Part shown: positions 1 through 7,337 of the stretch, piece after piece | Layout of the letters: each line of letters opens with the position of its first letter | Numbering within the stretch: the stretch's first letter is position 1 | The notes under the pieces: model-generated | The model's input: the letters and a program-made list of their open reading frames with translations, nothing else | Databases searched by the model: none | What the model was told of the DNA's origin: nothing | Position numbers and translations under genes: made by a program | Virus record (IMG/VR): IMGVR_UViG_3300018080_000518 | Span: 1-26,890 of that record | DNA length: 26,890 nucleotides | Direction: 5' to 3' (one strand) | DNA from: a virus

Positions 1-1371
1 CATCGGAATTTTAAGATGCTTAGGCTTGATCGCGATAGCCGTGCCGGCTAACTCATCTCCGCACGGCGGTTCACCGTTATCGTCTACGCAATAGAGGCAA
101 CCGCTTGGGGGACAAACCGATAGAGGTTTGAACTTTTCTTCGGAACTACTCCGCGTATAGACAGGAACGCGATGGCCGTGGCACTGGTCCGAAGTCGTAT
201 ACTCTCTACCGATACTAACTCCGGTCTTGTCGACGATTTTACCACTTTCGTTTCGCTCGTAACGATACTCATAGCAAACGGAGTACGTTAACCCGTAGTC
301 AGAAGCCCAACGAATATACTTATCGTGAGCCGCCATTCTATACGCTTCGTTTACTGTCCGTTGTCCGCCGATATTCTCCTGGAAGAGAGACTCGAATGCT
401 CCGCCACGCTCTGGGCCGAAGCGTTTAGTAATACGATCTACCATCGCTGGGGCCCAAGAGTATCCAGCTTCAACGAACTTAACGATGACGTGATCTGCTC
501 CGGCGTTCGCTAACTTGCGAAATAGAGACTTAACGTGACCGTGCGTAGTCACTCCCGGTATGATCGGGTTGACTTGTATAGAAACGTAGATGTCGTTTTT
601 CTTTAGCCGTCGTATATCTTTGAAGTGGTCGGCTAACGGTAGAGCACCTGGAGATAGCTTTCTCCAGTCGGAGCTACTACAAGTGTTAATCGATTTCTGC
701 GCGTAGCTATGCTTATTCTTTCGAAGAAGACGTATAGCCCAAGAAGGGTAGCGCAGTCGACTCAAGAAGAAGATAGGCAACCCCACTTCTACGCAAGCTT
801 CAGCTGCCTCCTCTGAGTTATGGTAGAGTTCTTCTAGTGGAAGAAACGGATCAGTAAAACTACTGAAGTAAACTGCCGCTCCACGACGTACTGGACGCAG
901 CTGCTTCCTAATCTGTTCGCCGTAGTTATTCGGAACGGTTATAAGGCCGGTACCACGGTATCCGCGAAATCCAGAGTTTACGTAGCAGAACGCGCAGCCT
1001 ACCGCGCACCAACCGCCGTAGGGTTCAGTAAGAATAGCCTCAGTAAAACACGGTCTTGGTCTAACACCCTTTGGTTCGTGCTTATTCTTATACCAACCCT
1101 GAAGAGGTTTCGCTTTATCAATCCTCATATGAGGGTACGGTTCTAAGTAGGCTAAGACGGTTTTGCGATTCTCCTCAGATGCGTTACGCGTCATGCCGAT
1201 CTTGATCTCTCGTACCTTGATCTTTCTTTTCAAGACCTTGTCGTAAACAGTCTTGATCGGACCTAAGTTATCCCTAGGTTCAGGACGCATAAAATATTCG
1301 TAGTTGGTGGCGGCAGCGTTGTCGTCTTCTCCAACCATCTTCGTCGTTATCCAAGATTGTTCCTGATCCAT
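1..1371 (-). CDS. Radical SAM enzyme of the SPL/Rv2578c-like type (C-terminus cut by the window edge)
   Basis: An open frame runs without a stop from an ATG at 1371 to base 1, so at least 457 residues are present and the end lies outside the window. The start follows a clear GGAG ribosome-binding site. Residues 122-129 read CAVGCAFC, the CxxxCxxC motif that binds the radical SAM [4Fe-4S] cluster, and are followed by YV as in many family members. A later stretch, YFSSFTDPFLPLEE, matches the pattern after the first strands of spore-photoproduct-lyase-like and Rv2578c-like proteins. A second cysteine group (Cys420, 425, 428 and 437) could hold an auxiliary Fe-S cluster or zinc. The gene is last in the leftward operon, 12 bp after the P-loop kinase gene. 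The substrate is unknown. Its neighbours suggest a role in DNA base hypermodification, which is inference; a repair role is the main alternative. Confidence 0.85.
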   Translation of the reverse strand, partial: MDQEQSWITTKMVGEDDNAAATNYEYFMRPEPRDNLGPIKTVYDKVLKRKIKVREIKIGMTRNASEENRKTVLAYLEPYPHMRIDKAKPLQGWYKNKHEPKGVRPRPCFTEAILTEPYGGWCAVGCAFCYVNSGFRGYRGTGLITVPNNYGEQIRKQLRPVRRGAAVYFSSFTDPFLPLEELYHNSEEAAEACVEVGLPIFFLSRLRYPSWAIRLLRKNKHSYAQKSINTCSSSDWRKLSPGALPLADHFKDIRRLKKNDIYVSIQVNPIIPGVTTHGHVKSLFRKLANAGADHVIVKFVEAGYSWAPAMVDRITKRFGPERGGAFESLFQENIGGQRTVNEAYRMAAHDKYIRWASDYGLTYSVCYEYRYERNESGKIVDKTGVSIGREYTTSDQCHGHRVPVYTRSSSEEKFKPLSVCPPSGCLYCVDDNGEPPCGDELAGTAIAIKPKHLKIPM

Positions 1372-1383
1372 TTCTTTCTCCTA

Positions 1384-1935
1384 TCAGCGTGAAGCCTGAT
1401 CTACCCACTTGAGAACTGTTCGATGAGCTTGAGTCGATGCTCTACGTACGCATTTTATGTTCGCGGCAGTTAGCTTAACTCTAGCCCGTTCAATAACTCC
1501 TACCCGATTGGTCGTATTGGCTGGGTTTAGTGGTTTAGTATTACCAGCGGCACTTCTCCTTTGTTTTATTCTATCTAAGCACTGGTCGAGTGGGGTTGTT
1601 AGGAATACAACCTGTAGAGACTCTCCTAAGACATCCCCCATCTGTAACGCCCACTTCGTATCTTCGCTTAGGAGTAATCCTTCAGCGAGAATAACTTCAG
1701 CGTCTACCTCTTTCATCACGTCGAAGACTTGGCGAGCACTACCTATTGTATCGCAACCGCCGCACGCTAGTCCTTCGTAATGACCTAAGACCGCAATCTT
1801 TCCTTTCTTCGCTGTGTAAAATAGTGGATTCTTTCTACCGTCGATAAAGTGCTTAGCCCACTTGTACTCCTCCATAACTTTACGCATGACGGTAGTCTTA
1901 CCGCTACCGCTCGTGCCCCTAATCTGAATAACCAT
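1384..1935 (-). CDS. P-loop kinase, probable 5-hydroxymethyl-dU DNA kinase-type domain
   Basis: This 183-residue protein has a Walker A loop GTSGSGKT at residues 7-14 right at the N-terminus, then GHYEG and CGGCDTIGSA around residues 51-66, and a later EGLLLSED segment likely to hold the Walker B acidic residue. I recognise this pattern from small phage nucleotide-kinase-like proteins that accompany DNA base-hypermodification proteins. In characterised hypermodifying phages a kinase phosphorylates 5-hydroxymethyluracil in DNA to make a leaving group. Here the kinase is a separate protein whose start overlaps the end of the upstream helical-domain gene by 17 bp, so the two are probably translationally coupled. 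The ATG follows GAGGAG at good spacing. ATP-binding kinase is well supported; the DNA-base substrate is inferred from the neighbour. Confidence 0.8.
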   Translation of the reverse strand: MVIQIRGTSGSGKTTVMRKVMEEYKWAKHFIDGRKNPLFYTAKKGKIAVLGHYEGLACGGCDTIGSARQVFDVMKEVDAEVILAEGLLLSEDTKWALQMGDVLGESLQVVFLTTPLDQCLDRIKQRRSAAGNTKPLNPANTTNRVGVIERARVKLTAANIKCVRRASTQAHRTVLKWVDQASR

Positions 1936-2797
1936 TGTATCTCCTCTTCATCTTACCATCGCCTAGCCTAGCTCGTTCGTACTTATCGAACTCGCAGAGG
2001 CTATGCTCTATCTCTCGCATCTCCAGCCTAGGCTTCGTATGAATCTTCTTACGAGCTAACGTGAGAAGTTTCTTCATACGCTTTAGCCAATCCTTAGGCC
2101 ACGCCGGAGAACTAGAGTTGTTAGCTTTACCGGTTGGCTCCTCAGCGATACGGTATAGACCGCGTATAGCTCCGGGACCAGGGTTACACCACGTCAGAAC
2201 GTCCGTAGCGTCTCTTAGTAGGTTCGTATACCGGAGGTCGCACACGACTTCGTAAGCCATGAATCCGCCTAGCCCGTCGTAAGCGGTTAACGCTTCGTGA
2301 GCTTCCTGGAGAGAAGATACCTCTACAATCTTCGCGGTTAAGTTCTTACGATCTACCCAGACGTTCTGAATACGCTCGCAGATAGCTTCCAGCTTAGGCT
2401 TACCCGCTGGAGAGTTTATCATAAACGCTCCGGTGAATACTTTCTCTTTACGGTCTCGTATCTTTCCCAAGATACGGAGAGTCTTAGCCTTACTCCACTT
2501 TACGAGCAGCCCTTGGTCGAGCAGTATCTCTCCGGTTGGTATGTAGTTAAACCAACGGAAGATAATCGTAGCCATCACTTGATCGACGTCGGGATGGTAG
2601 GCGAACGGTTCACGGATATTCTCTCTGAACCATACCGTCGTCTTATCGTTTTCGCGGTACGGATTGGTAAAGAAATACTCACGCATAACCGGATCAGTTG
2701 TCCAGGGTTTTGGTTCTCCTCTCTCTTTACGTAGGTGGATCGCGTGGCGTTCCTTTATCCAGTATAGAAAACGTTCGGTTGGGTCTTCAGGGATCAT
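1919..2797 (-). CDS. DNA base hypermodification alpha-helical protein (HMUDK-helical / thymine pyrophosphorylase-like family)
   Basis: This protein of about 292 residues carries the conserved pattern I know from the helical domain of phage 5-hmdU DNA kinases and the related alpha-glutamyl/putrescinyl-thymine pyrophosphorylase families. Near the N-terminus are WIKERHAI, GEPKPWTTDP (about 27-36) and FTNPYRENDKTTVWF (about 43-57). Centrally are FRWFN, GGFMAYEVVCDLR and NPGPGAIRGL. The C-terminus has MREIEHSLCEFDKYERARLG. These families act on 5-hydroxymethyl-dU already in DNA and help replace its phosphorylated group with an adduct. I chose the ATG at 2797 because GGAG lies eight bases upstream; a GTG at 2806 is also in frame but overlaps the polymerase stop. 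It is encoded between DNA polymerase and the kinase. Family membership is strong; the exact reaction is not known. Confidence 0.85.
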   Translation of the reverse strand: MIPEDPTERFLYWIKERHAIHLRKERGEPKPWTTDPVMREYFFTNPYRENDKTTVWFRENIREPFAYHPDVDQVMATIIFRWFNYIPTGEILLDQGLLVKWSKAKTLRILGKIRDRKEKVFTGAFMINSPAGKPKLEAICERIQNVWVDRKNLTAKIVEVSSLQEAHEALTAYDGLGGFMAYEVVCDLRYTNLLRDATDVLTWCNPGPGAIRGLYRIAEEPTGKANNSSSPAWPKDWLKRMKKLLTLARKKIHTKPRLEMREIEHSLCEFDKYERARLGDGKMKRRYNGYSD

Positions 2798-2798
2798 A

Positions 2799-4880
2799 CT
2801 ACTCACTCCAGTTGTTCTTATGGTATTCGATACTTACCGGCGTAGGTATGCCGATGTCGTTGCCTCCTTCTTCCATCAGCTTGGCTACCTTCTTGACGAT
2901 TGATAGGTTGCGTTTATCCGGTCTATACGGAAAGTCAAATACAATCTCGTCGTGGACTTGCATAATCATTTTATACTCCTTCCGACGTCTACGACTGAGA
3001 TCAGTAAGGTAGTTATAGCAACGTATCATCGCTTTCATCATCCACCACATCGCCGTACCCTGAACGTGGTAGTTAAGAGGTACTGTAGGTTTGACCCTAC
3101 CGTACTGTCTTTCGCATTCGAGCGGATACCCTCTAGAAGGATCTACGGTCTTATCGGGTATCGTCTCTACGTAACCATACTTCGTAGCGTGTTCTACCAT
3201 CCTATCGTTGAGCTTTTTCATCTTAGCAAAACGAGCTTGAACTAGCTCTTGCGCTCCGGCTTTATGATAAGCTCTATCCGCCGTACCGCTTTCTGGTACA
3301 GCTCCGTATTGTACTGCGAAGTTTCCATTCTTCGTCCATTGGTAGTTTGTACTTGCGTACTTCTTCTTTGCTTTTAGAAGGTATTCTGGATCGCTTGTAT
3401 CTAGTTTAAGACGCTTAGTCCAAAGAATATCGAATACGAGTAGATGATTGCTACCGAAGTATGGAGGCTCATCGGGTTTCTCGAATAGGACTATCATCTC
3501 ATCTTCTTCTGCTTCGTACGCTGGTATTCGTAGTTCGATGTTATTAGCGTCGAGAGACCACCACTCTCTACCTTTAGCCGGACCAAAACAGTAGCGTAGG
3601 TTGAAACCCTCTTGCTTACTGATATTTTGTTCGTTGGGATTACTACTCGACCAACGTAACGTATTTGTACCGGTTGTATTCAACGACGGGTGAAGGACTC
3701 TCGCATCTCTCTTTTTAGGGAGAGAGAATTTGACGTAACTATTCATGTAGGTTATTGCCGTGTCTCGTCTACGCTTCTCTAGTAAGCTCTCCAAGAATCT
3801 AGGTATTCGTTGGTCTTCGGATAAAACTTTAGCAGCTTCTAGACAAGCTAACAGATCCGCCCTACCCATGCGAAGTTTTCCAGTCGGTGTTCTTATGTTT
3901 TTCCTCTTTGCTACGTCTTTACCTTTGGCCCCTGAGCCTACAAAACCGGAAGCATCTACTATCCCCATAAAGGGCTCAAGATACTTTTCTCCAAACTCTA
4001 ATAGAGAGGTATTTGTACCGCTCTTTGGTAAGGTTACTTCACTGCCGATACTTTTAGATAGACTAACGCAATCGTCATTAAGGGCAGCTGATTGGTTTTG
4101 ATACTCTCCTAGTAACTCGTTTAACCTAGACTCTGAATAGGTTACGCCAAAGTCTTCCATGTCGACAACGATAGGAAGGAGCTTAAGGCGTTCTCTATAG
4201 ATAGCTAGTAGCTTACGTTCCTTCATCTTACGAAGATGCTTTTTGTAGAGACGAATCGTAGCGGCACTATCCATGTTCGCGTAGTTCTCTAGGACGGTAA
4301 ACCACTCGTGGTCCGGAGGATACTCTGACGCTTCAGCTATTTGTCTAGGTAACCAGGCATCGTATTTCCAAACGCTGCCCTTAGCACTCGGCATTCCCTT
4401 CAGACCTGCCTCAGCGATCTTCCATTTGGGAAACTCCTTCTTCGCTATCCGCCTAGCCTTTTGACAGGCATCCTTTAGAGCTTCGTTATAGCCGTCTATA
4501 TCGATACCTAGATAAACTAGCGACATCGTAGAGAGGTCGTGACGGTTAAGACTCGATAAGAGATGTCCGCTTAGTAGAGTATCCCGTACTTTCGACCAGT
4601 CCCAACGAAACTTTACGTGGTTAGCTTCGAATACGTTTCTCAAAGCGTGGTAGTCAAACTTAGCGTTTTGCAATACGACGATTTTCGCAGCGTCGATAAG
4701 TCTTTGAATCTCGATGAGGTCTTGTCTGGGGACGATAGGTTGACGCGTAGCCGGACAGACTCTCCAGTGCCAGTAGAGTTGGTTATCTTTATCGTCGCAA
4801 GTCGTAACGAAGTACGGCATAGCATCGTGGTAGAGGTCTAAACCAGTCGTCTCAGTATCTAACGCTAGAACCTTAGGCAT
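2799..4880 (-). CDS. polA: Family A DNA polymerase with 3'-5' exonuclease domain
   Basis: The 693-residue protein is the replicative or repair DNA polymerase of the phage. The N-terminal proofreading domain has all three exonuclease motifs: DTETTGL (Asp8/Glu10), NAKFD and YANMD. The polymerase domain shows LRWSSSNPNEQNIS, motif A SLDANNIELR with the catalytic Asp, motif B TKNGNFAVQYG and motif C QVHDE. There is no 5'-3' exonuclease domain, which is normal for phage versions. In motif B the Lys, Phe and Tyr-Gly are kept, but the residue four before the Lys is Tyr where Pol I has Arg754. Phe rather than Tyr at the Pol I Phe762 position predicts discrimination against dideoxynucleotides. The gene overlaps the HNH gene by 8 bp and ends just before the hypermodification gene. 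Confidence 0.96.
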   Translation of the reverse strand: MPKVLALDTETTGLDLYHDAMPYFVTTCDDKDNQLYWHWRVCPATRQPIVPRQDLIEIQRLIDAAKIVVLQNAKFDYHALRNVFEANHVKFRWDWSKVRDTLLSGHLLSSLNRHDLSTMSLVYLGIDIDGYNEALKDACQKARRIAKKEFPKWKIAEAGLKGMPSAKGSVWKYDAWLPRQIAEASEYPPDHEWFTVLENYANMDSAATIRLYKKHLRKMKERKLLAIYRERLKLLPIVVDMEDFGVTYSESRLNELLGEYQNQSAALNDDCVSLSKSIGSEVTLPKSGTNTSLLEFGEKYLEPFMGIVDASGFVGSGAKGKDVAKRKNIRTPTGKLRMGRADLLACLEAAKVLSEDQRIPRFLESLLEKRRRDTAITYMNSYVKFSLPKKRDARVLHPSLNTTGTNTLRWSSSNPNEQNISKQEGFNLRYCFGPAKGREWWSLDANNIELRIPAYEAEEDEMIVLFEKPDEPPYFGSNHLLVFDILWTKRLKLDTSDPEYLLKAKKKYASTNYQWTKNGNFAVQYGAVPESGTADRAYHKAGAQELVQARFAKMKKLNDRMVEHATKYGYVETIPDKTVDPSRGYPLECERQYGRVKPTVPLNYHVQGTAMWWMMKAMIRCYNYLTDLSRRRRKEYKMIMQVHDEIVFDFPYRPDKRNLSIVKKVAKLMEEGGNDIGIPTPVSIEYHKNNWSE

Positions 4881-5424
4881 AATGTCTATCCGCTTCTGCT
4901 TCGGTTTTGAATTTCGGTGGGTACTCTTTACCGTCTACGACTAGTCGCCAATCTTCCCAAGCGGCTAACGCTCCGTTAGCTATTAGACTCTTAAGCTCTA
5001 CGACTCGTTCTGCCGCCGTTAGGCGTACTAGTCCAGCTTCTCTCAGGACGGTATTACCATGGCGGATAATCCGCGTAAACTCTTGGTGCCTGATCTTCCT
5101 AGTATCGAGTAGCCACTGAAGTCTACCGTCGTGAATAAAGTTGTGGCAGTCTTTACAAAGAGGCACCGCTTCAATGTAGTAGAGCTTACCACTAAGGTAG
5201 TCGACTTCGTAACGCTCGTGAGCGTCCAGTACTCCCTGCTTCGTTTGGTACTTTGAAATACCGCAAGCCTTACAATGAAAGTTCGTAGACTCGTATGCCT
5301 CTCTCCGAACTTTATCCCACCACGGCGTACCTAAAACTACTCTAGGAGCTACGCCGTGGAGAGGTTTCGGTATGTTACATCCAAGTAGTAGTTTAGGCTC
5401 ACGTTTCCATTTCCATCTAGCCAC
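4873..5424 (-). CDS. HNH-type zinc-binding protein, probable endonuclease
   Basis: A 183-residue protein with CKACG at about residue 51, then LDAHERYEVDY, then VPLCKDCHNFIH. This is the two-CxxC, beta-beta-alpha-metal layout of HNH nucleases, although the first His of the classic motif sits in an AHE context and the family is divergent. Such proteins in phages are homing endonucleases or packaging- or replication-linked nicking enzymes. The segment after the finger (about residues 110-183) is helical-looking and has no recognised domain. The start is GTG, with AAAGGA upstream, inside the end of the zinc-finger gene (8 bp overlap). The 3' end overlaps the polymerase start by 8 bp, so it is part of the replication operon. 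Nuclease activity is inferred from the motif only. Confidence 0.7.
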   Translation of the reverse strand: MARWKWKREPKLLLGCNIPKPLHGVAPRVVLGTPWWDKVRREAYESTNFHCKACGISKYQTKQGVLDAHERYEVDYLSGKLYYIEAVPLCKDCHNFIHDGRLQWLLDTRKIRHQEFTRIIRHGNTVLREAGLVRLTAAERVVELKSLIANGALAAWEDWRLVVDGKEYPPKFKTEAEADRHYA

Positions 5425-5629
5425 TGGTAATCCTTTCTAGCCGACTACTACCGCACCGTTTACACGTCAGCTTCCTGGAAGAGATAGACCTACAGTCTAG
5501 GCAACGATAGAGGGATTGGCTACCGCTACCGTTACAAGGTACACATCTACCTCCGGAGCTACTAACGCCGGTGCCGCTACACGCGATACACTTAACCTTC
5601 TTCAGGCGTAGTTTCTTTGCTCCTCCCAT
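5417..5629 (-). CDS. Small zinc-finger protein with DnaJ-like CxxCxGxG repeats
   Basis: This 70-residue protein has two CxxCxGxG units, CIACSGTG and CVPCNGSG, like the zinc centre of DnaJ. They are followed by CLDC and CKRCG, a second zinc-ribbon pair. Such small proteins often bind nucleic acid or act as adaptors, but no specific function can be given. It begins inside the 3' end of the upstream gene (38 bp overlap) with AAAGGA 11 bases before the ATG, and its end overlaps the GTG start of the HNH gene. Confidence 0.7.
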   Translation of the reverse strand: MGGAKKLRLKKVKCIACSGTGVSSSGGRCVPCNGSGSQSLYRCLDCRSISSRKLTCKRCGSSRLERITSG

Positions 5630-5969
5630 CTGCGTCTATATCCTTTCTCGGCAGGTTTCTACGGTCAGCCTCTTTACGAAACTCTTCGTACACGTTCTCT
5701 GAAACGATGATTTGGTTATCCGATAGCATCGGGTTGCTGATAACGTGGATCTGTCCTCTCCAACAATCTAATATACCGATAGCTAACGAAGCGTTCATCC
5801 GCTGTTGGTTAGCCTTCATACCTTTTGAGGCTTTATCCATTAGCTGTTTCAGTTCTTTTGGGTCAGTTACTTGGTTCTTCTCCTGAGGCCCCGTCGTTGC
5901 TTGGCTCATCCGGCGTTCGAATTGATTGTAACGTTCTGGCGATGACGGGTGCGAGTCCTTCTCGTTCAT
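5592..5969 (-). CDS. Hypothetical protein, 125 residues
   Basis: I do not recognise this protein. It is hydrophilic and charged at both ends, with a central segment (SLAIGILDCWRGQIHVIS) that looks beta/hydrophobic. The first ATG at 5969 has AAAGGA six bases upstream and is the best supported start, but it makes a 107-bp overlap with the preceding gene, which is long for this genome. An internal ATG at 5909 (MSQATTG) would cut the overlap to 47 bp but has no clear ribosome-binding site. Its 3' end overlaps the zinc-finger gene. It and the preceding gene share an IVIEDTVE / IIVSENVYEEF type segment, so they may be related; this is only a visual impression. Confidence 0.6.
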   Translation of the reverse strand: MNEKDSHPSSPERYNQFERRMSQATTGPQEKNQVTDPKELKQLMDKASKGMKANQQRMNASLAIGILDCWRGQIHVISNPMLSDNQIIVSENVYEEFRKEADRRNLPRKDIDADGRSKETTPEEG

Positions 5970-6180
5970 AGGTTTCCTTTAGCTCTTTGATAAAGTCGAC
6001 GGGATGCTTGTCGAGTACCAACTCAACCGTATCCTCGATGACGATCTGGTTTTGTTGAATAGCTACCTTAGACCGTGAAGCTTTAGCTATACGAAAGATG
6101 CGAACATCCGTCCCGTACGCTATATTGACCGCAGCAGCCGGTTCTTCCTTCTTCCCTTCAAACTTAAGTATATCACTCAC
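5863..6180 (-). CDS. Hypothetical protein, 105 residues, GTG start
   Basis: No recognised family. I chose the GTG at 6180 because AAGGGA lies seven bases upstream and the start falls in the GAGTGAGTGA overlap with the stop of the upstream gene. Longer in-frame extensions would run deep into that gene. The product has a beta-rich middle (AVNIAYGTDVRIFRIAKAS, QIVIEDTVELVLD) and a helical, acidic tail rich in Glu, Ser and Pro. The next gene starts 107 bp before this one ends. Role unknown. Confidence 0.55.
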   Translation of the reverse strand: MSDILKFEGKKEEPAAAVNIAYGTDVRIFRIAKASRSKVAIQQNQIVIEDTVELVLDKHPVDFIKELKETYEREGLAPVIARTLQSIRTPDEPSNDGASGEEPSN

Positions 6181-6838
6181 TCTTCTTTCCCTTTCTGGCA
6201 AGTTTCCTTCTTTGTTGACGTCGAGTCTCTTCTTCAACCATCTTCTCGAACTCTTCAGCACAGCACGGTACTCCCGGAGGTAATAATGGAGTCTCTTCTT
6301 TAGTAGGCTCCGTATTAGTTTCCGAGATACGAGTAAAGACGTCAGCATTCCTATTGAGTAGCACGACTTCGGCCCCACCGTAGTCGATAGTATCACCTTG
6401 GTGCTTACCATCTATCGTAGGAGTCCCAGTACCTCCGGAGCCTACCTCTACGCCGACCTCTTTTTGCCCGTCTACTAGCTTCATAACTGTAGGAGAGAAT
6501 AACGTTTGGAAGACGTTTCGATAGTGGTTGAAATCGTTTTCGAATCTACGCTGGTTCTCGCGTAGCTCTCGAAATTCGTTGTAGACTTTGTTACTATCCC
6601 GCGTTTGCTTCGTATAGCGTTCGACAACTTCTTTCAGAATAGTTAGCTGCTCTTCAAACGCCTCCAATCGTTTCTCTAACTCCGTAGCGTAGTCGTAGAG
6701 CTTGACCGTAGGTTGCTCTCTTCTCTCCGTAGCTTTCGTGCCGGACTTAACGGAACTGAACGCAACGATGATAAACCCTACGATACAGACTAGGGCAAGT
6801 ACCAAAACAAAATCCAGTAGAGTAAACTCAACTATCAT
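6173..6838 (-). CDS. Membrane-anchored coiled-coil protein, 221 residues
   Basis: Residues 7-28 (LLDFVLVLALVCIVGFIIVAF) form one strong transmembrane helix. It is followed by a long charged helical region (about 45-115) with heptad-like spacing, a Gly/Thr-rich hinge around GSGGTGTP, and a basic tail. One N-terminal membrane helix plus a coiled coil is the layout of inner-membrane spanins and of various phage scaffolding or membrane proteins, but nothing in the sequence proves a lysis role. The start has AAGGAG at good spacing and overlaps the upstream stop. It sits in a run of small membrane or unknown genes between the epimerase and the zinc-finger gene. Confidence 0.7.
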   Translation of the reverse strand: MIVEFTLLDFVLVLALVCIVGFIIVAFSSVKSGTKATERREQPTVKLYDYATELEKRLEAFEEQLTILKEVVERYTKQTRDSNKVYNEFRELRENQRRFENDFNHYRNVFQTLFSPTVMKLVDGQKEVGVEVGSGGTGTPTIDGKHQGDTIDYGGAEVVLLNRNADVFTRISETNTEPTKEETPLLPPGVPCCAEEFEKMVEEETRRQQRRKLARKGKKSE

Positions 6839-7100
6839 CCCGTTCTCCTTGTCTACTTGCGCCTATAGCGGTGCCGATAGTTCGTAGTATCCAGACAAAC
6901 GCGTCAGTGTCTTCTTCGATCCAATCAGCGATACGTCGTGGGATAGGGCTACCGAAGATGTGAGAGCCTATTACATACTCTCCGTCTTCTTTACCTGTAC
7001 AGTCGTCTCCGAACACGAAGCAATTATCGACTCCAGGTACAACGTCTGCGTTGAGACCGACGATAGTGCTGTTGGTCGTTTCCTTTTTTCCTCCGGTCAT
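6828..7100 (-). CDS. Hypothetical protein, 90 residues
   Basis: Unrecognised protein. The ATG at 7100 follows AAGGAG at nine bases and is preferred over a TTG further upstream that lacks a ribosome-binding site. The first third is Thr/Gly/Val-rich, with NCFVFGDD and YVIGSHIFG strands. The C-terminus contains a mildly hydrophobic stretch, AFVWILRTIGTAIGAS, which could be a weak membrane or amphipathic helix. Its stop overlaps the start of the membrane coiled-coil gene, so the two are coupled. Confidence 0.6.
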   Translation of the reverse strand: MTGGKKETTNSTIVGLNADVVPGVDNCFVFGDDCTGKEDGEYVIGSHIFGSPIPRRIADWIEEDTDAFVWILRTIGTAIGASRQGERDDS

Positions 7101-7167
7101 TTCGGTTTTCTCCTTCGTAGCTTCCAAGTAAAGTTCTCATCTTCGGGTAGTAGATCCTGGGGAGAAG

Positions 7168-7326
7168 TTAGTCCCACATCGTCCGACGACTTTGTTCTAC
7201 TACCTTGTTCTCTTCTTCCCTGAAGGGTTGGAGCTTTCCCATGATGTCGGGGTCCCAACTATGAAAGATGTCCAACCAGATTTTAGAGTAGAACAGAAAC
7301 GAAACTAGAAGACGTATGATATTCAT
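7168..7326 (-). CDS. Small N-terminally hydrophobic protein, 52 residues
   Basis: A short frame beginning MNIIRLLVSFLFYSK and ending RRTMWD, preceded by a near-perfect AAAGGAG with ideal spacing, 11 bp after the epimerase stop. The first 20 residues are hydrophobic and aromatic and could insert in or lie on the membrane. The remainder is charged (REEENKVVEQSRR). The strong ribosome-binding site is the main reason to call it a gene. No function can be assigned. Confidence 0.6.
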   Translation of the reverse strand: MNIIRLLVSFLFYSKIWLDIFHSWDPDIMGKLQPFREEENKVVEQSRRTMWD

Positions 7327-7337
7327 CGCGTTCTCCT

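Noticed and set aside
7101-7167. A 38-codon frame beginning ATGAGAACT upstream of the 6828-7100 gene.
   Set aside because: It has no good ribosome-binding site, is highly basic and low in complexity, and overlaps the better-supported gene.
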